DNA of 15,804 bases, taken from an uncultured Gemmatimonadota bacterium (GTDB lineage Bacteria > Gemmatimonadota > Gemmatimonadetes > Gemmatimonadales > GWC2-71-9). The stretch spans positions 1 to 15,804 of the forward strand of contig CALGOK010000142.1 in the NCBI GenBank assembly GCA_937961295.1. The letters run 5' to 3'. Numbering within the stretch: position 1 is the stretch's first letter; the number at the start of each line of letters is the position of its first letter. A program made the translations under genes and the position numbers. Below, one piece after another: positions 1 through 6,267 of this stretch. The notes beneath the pieces were generated by a model. The model made no database searches. It saw only the letters and a program-made list of their open reading frames with translations, and had not been told where the DNA came from.

Positions 1-328
<328 letters not shown>

Positions 329-393
329 CTCCCCATTTTTCTTCGGTCCTTCCCCGCATGCACATCATTCCGTCCTTCCGTTGTCGCCATGTT

Positions 394-513
394 TGGCTGG
401 CGATTAGCGCGCAGGGGCCACACCCGTTCCCATTCCGAACACGGCAGTTAAGCCCTGCAGCGTCGATGGTACTGCCACTGAGAGGTGGTGGGAGAGTAGA
501 CCGTCGTCAGCCA
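394..513 (+). rRNA. rrf: 5S ribosomal RNA
   Basis: This 120-nt segment has the 5S layout. Its ends pair (TGGCTGG at 394-400 with CAGCCA at 508-513). The conserved loop with CCGAAC lies at 435-440, and GGGAGAGTAG near 490-499 forms the loop E/helix IV region. It follows the 23S end by about 65 nt with no tRNA in the spacer, the usual distal arrangement of an rRNA operon. The ends are set from the terminal helix and should be right within 1-3 nt. Confidence 0.95.
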
Positions 514-520
514 CCCCATC

Positions 521-558
521 GAAGCCGGTCCTCCTCGCGAGGGCCGGCTTCTTTTCTT
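521..558 (+). terminator. Intrinsic terminator of the rRNA operon
   Basis: A 13-bp stem (521-533 with 539-551, one G-T wobble) closes a 5-nt loop and is followed directly by a T-rich run (TTTTCTTT, 552-559). It lies 8 nt after the 5S end. Stem length, GC content and T-tract make this a strong Rho-independent terminator, so the kinase gene downstream is probably transcribed separately. Confidence 0.9.
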
Positions 559-566
559 TGCGACAG

Positions 567-629
567 GCGAGGGGCGAAGGGCGAGGGGCGCTGCTCGCTG
601 GCAACCGCCCTCCGCCCCCCGTGCCTCGC
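567..629. repeat. Imperfect GC-rich inverted repeat between rRNA operon and kinase gene
   Basis: Two 24-nt arms (567-590 and 606-629) are imperfect reverse complements, with about 18 of 24 positions pairing as Watson-Crick, around a 15-nt loop. The left arm is a tandem of GCGAGGGGCG-like units. The right arm belongs to the direct repeat that recurs at 3371. It has no T-tract and lies past the rRNA terminator, so it does not look like a second terminator. It may be a dispersed REP-like element. Confidence 0.5.
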
Positions 630-637
630 ATGTCGCC
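601..637. repeat. Direct repeat copy 1 (upstream of kinase gene)
   Basis: The first 18 bases (GCAACCGCCCTCCGCCCC) are identical to 3371-3388. The similarity continues with a few mismatches through CCTCGC and ATGTCGC. Together the two copies bracket the whole kinase gene. Confidence 0.6.
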
Positions 638-669
638 CCACCCATCTGGCGCCTTCGTTCGGTCGGACG

Positions 670-675
670 TAGCGT
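670..675 (+). promoter_or_regulatory. Candidate -10 element of the kinase gene (leaderless type)
   Basis: TAGCGT fits the TANNNT pattern and ends exactly 6 nt before the GTG start at 682, the same spacing as at era (3408). There is no clear -35 hexamer 17-18 nt upstream and only a weak Shine-Dalgarno. If real, transcription would start at or near the start codon. The evidence is a short motif plus spacing, so a chance match is possible. Confidence 0.28.
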
Positions 676-681
676 AGAGCC

Positions 682-3303
682 GTGCCGCTCCCCGAACCCC
701 TCCGCCGCGAGCTGGAACCGCGCTATGAGGTGGTGCGGCTCCTGGCGGGCGGCGGCATGGCCGAGGTCTACCTCGCCCGCGACCTCCGCCACGAGCGCGA
801 GGTGGTGGTCAAGGTCCTCCGCCCCGAGTCGGCGTCGGCGGTCGCGGTGGAACGGTTCCGACGCGAAGTCGCCTTGCTGGCCCGCCTCCAGCACCCGCAT
901 ATCGTGCCCCTGATCGACTCCGGCGAGGTGGCCGGGATTCAGTGGCTCGTGGCCCCCTACATCGCCGGCGGTACGCTCGCCGATCGGTTGCTCGGACACG
1001 ACCGCCTCGGCGTGACGGAGACGGTCGCGATCGCGCGGCAAGTCGTGGCGGCTCTCGAGGCCGCACATCGCCACGGGATCGTCCATCGCGACGTCAAGCC
1101 GAGCAACATCCTGCTCGGCAACGGCGGCGCGCTGCTCGCCGATTTCGGGATCTCGGCCCTGGCCCACACCGAAGCGGAGCGCCTCACCGCCACCGGCGTC
1201 TCGGTGGGCACCCCGGCCTACATGAGCCCGGAACAGGCCAGCGGGTCCGCACGGGTCGGTCCGGCAGCCGACATCTACTCGCTCGGGTGCGTGCTGTTCG
1301 AATGCCTCGGTGGGCAGCCGCCGTTTCCGGGCCCCGACGCGCGCGCCATCATGGCGCGCCACGTCCTCGACCCCGTCCCCTCGCTCGCGGCACTTCGGCC
1401 CGGCCTGTCGCCGGCGCTCGACGCCGTGGTGCAACGCTGCCTCGCCAAGGATGCTGCCGACCGGTGGCCGAGCGCCGCGGTGCTTGGTGAGGCGCTGAAC
1501 GGGCCGTTCGACCCGACGCCGGGGGAGGGGACGCGATCCTCCACGCGACCCCGACTTCGGACGCGCCGACTGACCCTCGCGGCCGGTGCCTCCTTCACCC
1601 TCGTCTCCATCGGGTGGTTGTTGGCCGCTCGCCCACCCGCCCGACCTGTCGTGACTGAGCGGCAGCTCACCTTCCGCGGCGATGTGCGCGAAGGAGCGAT
1701 CTCGCCGAACGGTGAGTTCGTGGCCTATCTGACGCGAGACACGCTGTGGGTCCTCGATCTGGCGACTGGAGAAGCGCTCGGTCGACCGCTGGCCAATCAG
1801 CGTGTCCGGTTGGGTGGCTGGGCGCACGGGGGCACGGCCCTGGTCCTGAACGATCCGGTCAATCACCGGGTGATCTCCATCCCGCGATTCGGAGGTAGGG
1901 AGCAGTTACTCGCACAGGGGTCACCGCAGTCCAGGGTGATGTCTGATGGTGCATGGCTCCTGCGGGAGGTGCTGCGGTCCGGGGGACAACACGTCGGGAT
2001 GGTGGTCCTCAGCCGACTCGCGGACAGTCTCGCCCCGGCGGACACCGTCATCTTGGCCGAAGCGCCGCTGGACTCCACGTATCGCGTGGACGCGTGGGCG
2101 GTCAGCCCTCGGCGCGAGCTCGCCATGCGCCTGGCTACGTCGGAGGGGTGGCTCCCGGCCGTGGTGGACCTGTCGGATGGTCGGGTGCGTACGATCGATC
2201 TTCCCGAACGCTTCTACTTCAGCTCCATTGCGTGGGCAAGGGAGAGCGAGGCGCTGTACATCGGCTGGCTCGATTCCATTGTTGAAGTCAAATGGCGAGG
2301 TCGAGCTCACCGCTTCGGGAGCGCGAGATTGGCAGCCACGGGGGCCTGGAGCATCACCGACGATCGCAAGCGAGTGCTGGTACGTCGGGGCAGGGGCCTC
2401 GGCGAACTCGTGGAACGACCGATCGTTGCAGATAGCGCAGCTGTCCTTGGTCGGCAGCTATCGCTCAGTTCAGGGAGAACGAATGGCGGGTTCATGCTCG
2501 CCCCGGATGGGCAGCGGTTGGCCTACTTGGCCGCTGCCACCGGACGGTCGGAGACGATGCCCTGGGTTCCGCTCACCCAACCGATGCTCTACTCGCTTTC
2601 GACGACGAGCAATGAGAAGCTGCCGCTCGACTCGGCGCGCTATGCCGAAGCCCTGGCATGGAGTGCCACGGGTATTTCCCTCCTCGCGTGGGTGCAGCTG
2701 GGCCGAGACTCCGTTCGTGGCATTCACCTCCACCTGCCATCGGGTGTGATCACCGCGCTCGGGACCACTTCAGTCCTCTCGCGCACTGCCGAACTGTCGG
2801 ATGGGCGCCTCGTCTGGGCGCACCCCACCATGCCGCGCGAAGGCGGGCACCTCCGATGGGGCTTGTCCGAACGACCAGGCACCGCGATTGCAGACCTTGG
2901 CTTGCCAGAGAGCCCGGCGATCCAGAGCGACCTGTTCCCGGCACCCGACGCACCGGTGTTGAGCTACCTGCTTCAGGACTCCAACCGCGTGACAACAATT
3001 GACATATCCTCGGGGAAGCTGACCATGTCGCCGGGATTGCCGCCGAGCGTGACGTTGCTCGACATCCAGGGCTGGGATCATGACGGAGGAGTCTGGGTGC
3101 TTGCGGTTGACACCGCCGCAAGTGCTGTGCGTCACCAGGTGTGGCGATGGGATACGCGTCGCAACAGGTTCGAACGGATCGTGCGACGGATTCCTGATTG
3201 CGGCGGCAGGTACCTCTCCATCACTAGGCGGTCTGTTCTCTGTACCGGACGGACAGCCTGGGACGTTTGGCTGTTGGAGTCCGACCGACCAGTGTTGCGC
3301 TGA
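682..3303 (+). CDS. Membrane-anchored Ser/Thr protein kinase with C-terminal PD40/TolB-like propeller domain
   Basis: This 873-aa Hanks-type kinase would phosphorylate Ser/Thr on cytoplasmic targets. The kinase domain spans about 15-272. It has the glycine-rich loop at 22-29 (two usual Gly replaced by Ala, as in many relatives), ATP-binding K44, alpha-C E62, the HRDVKPSN catalytic loop (D137, K139, N142), DFG at 154-156 and an APE-like SPE at 182-184, so it looks catalytically competent. An Arg-rich stretch (284-297) precedes a single membrane helix at about 298-316. Residues from about 325 form repeated strands of the type SPNGEFVAYL, as in PD40/TolB beta-propellers, presumably extracytoplasmic by the positive-inside rule. 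GTG 682 is chosen because the kinase fold starts 14 residues later. The propeller half uses visibly more A/T third positions than the kinase half. The family is clear; the signal sensed and the substrates are unknown. Confidence 0.93.
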   Translation: MPLPEPLRRELEPRYEVVRLLAGGGMAEVYLARDLRHEREVVVKVLRPESASAVAVERFRREVALLARLQHPHIVPLIDSGEVAGIQWLVAPYIAGGTLADRLLGHDRLGVTETVAIARQVVAALEAAHRHGIVHRDVKPSNILLGNGGALLADFGISALAHTEAERLTATGVSVGTPAYMSPEQASGSARVGPAADIYSLGCVLFECLGGQPPFPGPDARAIMARHVLDPVPSLAALRPGLSPALDAVVQRCLAKDAADRWPSAAVLGEALNGPFDPTPGEGTRSSTRPRLRTRRLTLAAGASFTLVSIGWLLAARPPARPVVTERQLTFRGDVREGAISPNGEFVAYLTRDTLWVLDLATGEALGRPLANQRVRLGGWAHGGTALVLNDPVNHRVISIPRFGGREQLLAQGSPQSRVMSDGAWLLREVLRSGGQHVGMVVLSRLADSLAPADTVILAEAPLDSTYRVDAWAVSPRRELAMRLATSEGWLPAVVDLSDGRVRTIDLPERFYFSSIAWARESEALYIGWLDSIVEVKWRGRAHRFGSARLAATGAWSITDDRKRVLVRRGRGLGELVERPIVADSAAVLGRQLSLSSGRTNGGFMLAPDGQRLAYLAAATGRSETMPWVPLTQPMLYSLSTTSNEKLPLDSARYAEALAWSATGISLLAWVQLGRDSVRGIHLHLPSGVITALGTTSVLSRTAELSDGRLVWAHPTMPREGGHLRWGLSERPGTAIADLGLPESPAIQSDLFPAPDAPVLSYLLQDSNRVTTIDISSGKLTMSPGLPPSVTLLDIQGWDHDGGVWVLAVDTAASAVRHQVWRWDTRRNRFERIVRRIPDCGGRYLSITRRSVLCTGRTAWDVWLLESDRPVLR

Positions 3304-3308
3304 ACACC

Positions 3309-3328
3309 CACGGTTGGCCCCAACCGTG
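3309..3328 (+). terminator. Hairpin after the kinase gene, possible terminator
   Basis: A perfect 8-bp stem (CACGGTTG, 3309-3316, with CAACCGTG, 3321-3328) encloses a 4-nt loop, starting 5 nt after the kinase stop codon. No T-tract follows, so intrinsic termination would be weak. It could instead protect the mRNA 3' end or act with Rho. Confidence 0.45.
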
Positions 3329-3370
3329 AGGCCCACCGTGCACCCGCAATGAGCAGAGGATGATGGGGGC

Positions 3371-3408
3371 GCAACCGCCCTCCGCCCCTCGCCCCTCGCG
3401 ATGTCGCT
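3371..3408. repeat. Direct repeat copy 2 (upstream of era)
   Basis: This is the second copy of the repeat at 601-637. The first 18 bases are identical and the next 20 are similar. It contains CGCCCCTCGCCCCTCGC, the reverse complement of the unit found in the left arm at 567-590. It lies just before the chosen era start; if era began at 3360 the repeat would be translated as an Arg/Pro/Ser-rich leader, which argues for the later start. Confidence 0.6.
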
Positions 3409-3413
3409 ATCCT
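3408..3413 (+). promoter_or_regulatory. Candidate -10 element of the era unit (leaderless type)
   Basis: TATCCT matches TATAAT at four of six positions and ends 6 nt before the ATG at 3420, so a transcript would start at or next to the start codon. No Shine-Dalgarno precedes 3420, which fits a leaderless message. No -35 hexamer is evident in the repeat upstream. Confidence 0.4.
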
Positions 3414-3419
3414 TCCGCC

Positions 3420-4301
3420 ATGCCCACCCGCTGTGGCACCGTCGCCATCGCAGGCCGGCCCAACGCCGGCAAGTCGTCGCTCATGAACGCCATCCTCGGC
3501 GTCGACCTCGCCATGGTGTCGCCCAAGGCGCAGGCCACCCGCCTTCCCGTCACCGGCATCCATACCGCCGGCGACGTGCAGATGATCTTCCAGGACCTCC
3601 CCGGCCTCCTCGACCCCGCCTATCCGCTGCAGCGCGCCATGCGCCACCTCGCCCTCGAGGGGCTCGCCGCCGCCGACGTGGTGCTGCACCTCCATCCCGC
3701 CACCGAGGGCGAGCCGCCCGAGCTCGCCACCCTGGTCCCCGACGCACCGCCGATCCGCGGCACCGTGCTGGTGGTGCGCACCAAGGCCGACCTCCTCGAC
3801 GCCACCGCCCGGCAGCGGCTTGCCGACAGCGGGGCGGTGGTCACCGCCGTCGGCGACCGTGGCTCGATCGACGGACTGCTTTCGCGGATCGCGCCGCTCC
3901 TCCCCGAGGGCCCCTTCCGTCACGACCCCGAGGATATCGGTACCCAGCCGCTCCGGTTCTTCGTCGGCGAGTACCTACGGGAGGCCGCCTTCGGCCTGCT
4001 CGGCGACGAACTCCCCTACGCCGTCACCGCCGAGGTCGACGAGTTCCGCGAGGACCGCACGCCCGTGTACATTCGGGCGACCCTGTTCGTCGAGCGCGAC
4101 TCGCAGAAGGGCATCGTCATCGGCAAGGGCGGGGTCATGCTCAAGCGGATCGGATCCCATGCCCGCGAGCGACTCGAGGCGCTCCTCGGCCAGCCGGTGT
4201 ACCTCGAGACGTGGGTCAAGGTGCTGCCCCGCTGGCGCAAGAGCCGCGGCGCGCTCGCCCGGTTCGGCTTTCCGCTCCCCGATGACGTCGAGGTGTCCTG
4301 A
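3420..4301 (+). CDS. era: GTPase Era, 16S rRNA-binding ribosome assembly factor
   Basis: Era is a GTP-driven checkpoint of small-subunit maturation that binds the 3' end of 16S rRNA. The 293-aa product (E. coli Era is 301) has a GTPase domain with G1 GRPNAGKS (12-19), a G2 Thr at about 40 (QATR), G3 DLPG (59-62), G4 TKAD (121-124) and a C-terminal KH domain with GKGG (235-238), ending in the LETWVKV...WRKS strand typical of Era. G3 and G4 depart from the usual DTPG and NKxD, though DxxG and TKxD variants exist in working GTPases. ATG 3420 is preferred. ATGs at 3360/3363 follow a purine-rich stretch but would add 19-20 low-complexity residues encoded by a repeat. The stop codon abuts the GTG of the next gene. 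Confidence 0.93.
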   Translation: MPTRCGTVAIAGRPNAGKSSLMNAILGVDLAMVSPKAQATRLPVTGIHTAGDVQMIFQDLPGLLDPAYPLQRAMRHLALEGLAAADVVLHLHPATEGEPPELATLVPDAPPIRGTVLVVRTKADLLDATARQRLADSGAVVTAVGDRGSIDGLLSRIAPLLPEGPFRHDPEDIGTQPLRFFVGEYLREAAFGLLGDELPYAVTAEVDEFREDRTPVYIRATLFVERDSQKGIVIGKGGVMLKRIGSHARERLEALLGQPVYLETWVKVLPRWRKSRGALARFGFPLPDDVEVS

Positions 4302-4475
4302 GTGCCCGTGCCACCCGAGCTGCTCGAGCTGCTGGTCTGCCCCCAGTGCAAGGGCGACCTGGAACACCGGATCGACCCGGCCGAGCAGCTCGTCTGCCAC
4401 GCCTGCCGCCTGGCGTATGCCGTGGAGGACGACATCCCCATCATGCTGATCGACGAAGCCACCCCACTCGACTGA
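4302..4475 (+). CDS. Trm112-family small zinc-binding protein
   Basis: This short gene encodes 57 residues. It starts with GTG directly after the era stop (TGAGTG, no gap) and ends 4 nt before the next gene. The product opens with PPELLELLVCPQCKGDL, the hallmark of the Trm112/YcaR (UPF0434) family. It carries a zinc-ribbon-like pair C13-P-Q-C16 and C32-H-A-C35, followed by the family's AYAVEDDIPIMLIDEA end. Family members are about 60 residues long. In eukaryotes and archaea Trm112 is an activating partner of RNA and protein methyltransferases; bacterial roles are poorly known. Position between era and the ClpN fusion suggests co-expression. A second GTG two codons later is an alternative start. 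Confidence 0.9.
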   Translation: MPVPPELLELLVCPQCKGDLEHRIDPAEQLVCHACRLAYAVEDDIPIMLIDEATPLD

Positions 4476-4479
4476 ATCC

Positions 4480-6210
4480 GTGCCGTCACTCGATGCCCTG
4501 CGCTCCGCGGCCGCCGAACAAGCGGCCGCCCTGTCGTCCGACTTCATCGGAACCGAACACCTCTTCCTCGCGTGGCTCACCCACGCCCGCGGGCCGATCG
4601 CCGACGCGATGAGCGCAGCCGGCCTCACCGCGGACAGCTTCCGGCAGGTGCTCGCCAAGGGCGGCAAGCGCGGCCGCGGTCGGCGCGGCCCGTCCACCGG
4701 CGAGGCCGGGGGACTCACCTCGCACGCCCAGAAGGTGGTCGACCTCGCCATCGTCCGCGCACGCGAGGCCGGCCGCGAGGAACCCAGCGCCGACGACCTG
4801 GTGCTGGCCATGGTGCAGGACCCGCGCGGCGCGATCGCGCGCGCGCTCACCGAGTTCGACATCAAGCCGTCTCGCCTGAAGGGACTGGCAAGCGACCGCC
4901 CGACACCCCGGCGCGGGGCCGGCGCCGAGCGCGCCGAACCCGAGGCTGCTCCACCACCGCCACCGCCGCCGCCGACCCCCAGGCGCGAGGAGCGCGAGCG
5001 CGGCGAGCGGCCCGGCCGTGAACGCCGCGAGCGCCCGGAGCGGACCGAGCGGCCGCGCCGGGAAGCCCCCGCGGCACCACCACCACCACTCCCCGACCAA
5101 GATTCCGCCCCGCTCCGGCGCGATCCGCCCCCGCTCGATGTCGAGAGCGTCCGCCGACTGCCGTGGCTCGCTCCGCTCTACCTCGCGGCCGCCGCGGCGG
5201 TGGCGCTCTACGCCACCCGGGGCGACCCGCTCTGGATCTTCGTGACCGCCGCCCTCGGCATCGTGCCGTTCGCGGCCCTGATGGGACAGGCCACCGAGCA
5301 GCTGGCCGAACGCTGCAGGCCGTTCTGGGGCGCCCTGCTGCACGCCGTGGCCGGCAACGCCGCCCTGGCGATCGTCGCGATCGTCGCACTGCGCGCCGGC
5401 CTCGTCGACATCGTCAAGCTGATGCTCGTCGGATCGGTTCTTGCCTCCCTGCTGCTGGTGCTCGGGCTGGGCCTGGTGGCGGGAGGGTCCCGGCGCGCCG
5501 TGCAGCGGTTCGACCGCGCCGACGTGGGGATGTCGTCGGCAATGCTGGCGCTGGCGGTGGCCGCGCTGGCGATGCCGACCATGGTGCACCTCACCGAGCC
5601 AGCTGCGGTCGGCCTGCTGCGTCCCTCGTTCTCCACCGGTGCGGCCGCGGTCCTCCTGGCGACGTTCCTGCTCTCGCTGGTGTTCGTGCTGCGCACCGGC
5701 CGCCCGCTCTTCGGCGGCGGCCAGATCGAGCACCACGAACTGAGCGGCACTTGGACCGCGTCACGCGCGGTGGGGCTGCTGCTCGTCGCGGTGGCGGGCG
5801 TCGGCGGACTGTCGGTCCTCCTGGTGCAGGCGCTGCCGTCGGTGCGCGACGGGCTCGGCGTATCGCCGACCTTCCTCGGACTGATCGTGCTCCCGGTCAT
5901 CGGGCACGCCGCGCAGCGCGGTGGCGCCGTGACCGCGGCACGCCGGGGGCACGCCGACCTCGCCTTCCAGTCGGTCCTCGGTTCCAGCACCCAGGTGGCA
6001 CTGCTGGTCGCGCCGATACTGGTGTTCGTGGGTGCCGCCTGGGGGCTGCCGGGGATGAACCTCGTCTTTTCGCCCTTCGAGGTCCTCGCCCTCGCGACGG
6101 CCGTGATCGTGTCGACGATCATCACCCTGGATCGGGAGTCCCACTGGTTCGAAGGCGTGCAGCTGCTGGCACTCCATGCCCTCATCGGGGCCGCGGCGTG
6201 GTTCATTTGA
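4480..6210 (+). CDS. ClpN domain fused to a degenerate CAX-type (Ca2+/H+ antiporter-like) membrane domain
   Basis: This 576-aa protein has three parts. Residues 1-138 form a double Clp N-domain like that of ClpC: repeat 1 has GTEHLFLAWL (24-33), and repeat 2 (79-136) starts LTSHAQKVVDLA. Residues 140-225 are a disordered linker, first a run of eight prolines, then Arg/Glu-rich, then Pro-rich. From about 228 to the end are roughly ten to eleven membrane helices in the order of CAX cation/proton exchangers, with recognisable family stretches (ATEQLAER at 271-278, IVALRAGLVDIVK at 301-313, SPTFLGLIVLP at 462-472, SPFEVLALA at 531-539). The two signature ion-binding motifs are altered: GNAxE reads GNAAL (292-296) and GNAAE reads GHAAQ (475-479). 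No AAA+ domain is present. GTG 4480 is chosen because the ClpN fold begins at once and it sits 4 nt past the previous stop. It is probably co-transcribed with era. Function is unknown; ordinary Ca2+/H+ exchange looks unlikely. Confidence 0.88.
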   Translation: MPSLDALRSAAAEQAAALSSDFIGTEHLFLAWLTHARGPIADAMSAAGLTADSFRQVLAKGGKRGRGRRGPSTGEAGGLTSHAQKVVDLAIVRAREAGREEPSADDLVLAMVQDPRGAIARALTEFDIKPSRLKGLASDRPTPRRGAGAERAEPEAAPPPPPPPPTPRREERERGERPGRERRERPERTERPRREAPAAPPPPLPDQDSAPLRRDPPPLDVESVRRLPWLAPLYLAAAAAVALYATRGDPLWIFVTAALGIVPFAALMGQATEQLAERCRPFWGALLHAVAGNAALAIVAIVALRAGLVDIVKLMLVGSVLASLLLVLGLGLVAGGSRRAVQRFDRADVGMSSAMLALAVAALAMPTMVHLTEPAAVGLLRPSFSTGAAAVLLATFLLSLVFVLRTGRPLFGGGQIEHHELSGTWTASRAVGLLLVAVAGVGGLSVLLVQALPSVRDGLGVSPTFLGLIVLPVIGHAAQRGGAVTAARRGHADLAFQSVLGSSTQVALLVAPILVFVGAAWGLPGMNLVFSPFEVLALATAVIVSTIITLDRESHWFEGVQLLALHALIGAAAWFI

Positions 6211-6235
6211 CGCCCCGTCCGGCGCTGCATACGTT
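6207..6235 (+). promoter_or_regulatory. Candidate sigma70-type promoter of the receiver-GGDDF gene
   Basis: TTGACG (6207-6212) matches the -35 consensus at five of six bases. After a 17-nt spacer comes TACGTT (6230-6235), a weak -10 keeping TA...T. The -35 overlaps the TGA of the preceding gene. A start near 6242 would leave a leader of about 26 nt with a Shine-Dalgarno-like GGGAGG (6257-6262) ahead of the GTG at 6268. Confidence 0.45.
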
Positions 6236-6267
6236 GCGGGTTCACCGTTGGCGACGGGAGGCCAGGC

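Noticed and set aside
448..1866. Minus-strand frame of 472 codons over 5S rRNA and the kinase gene
   Set aside because: It crosses the 5S gene and terminator and is antisense to a clear kinase domain. Its composition is that of a GC shadow.
3401..4285. Plus-strand frame of 294 codons overlapping era
   Set aside because: It reads as low-complexity Arg/Pro/Ala/His in another frame, while era in its own frame has G-motifs and a KH domain.
4939..5100. Pro/Arg-rich low-complexity stretch as evidence of a frameshift between two separate genes
   Set aside because: The frame is continuous on both sides with no stop, and no start codon with a ribosome site stands out ahead of the membrane part. Pro/charged linkers are normal between domains.
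4480..6210. Annotation of this gene as a plain Ca2+/H+ antiporter or as a ClpC/ClpA ATPase
   Set aside because: The CAX ion-binding Glu residues are missing and there is no Walker A/B or AAA+ domain after the ClpN repeats. The hybrid description is the supported one.
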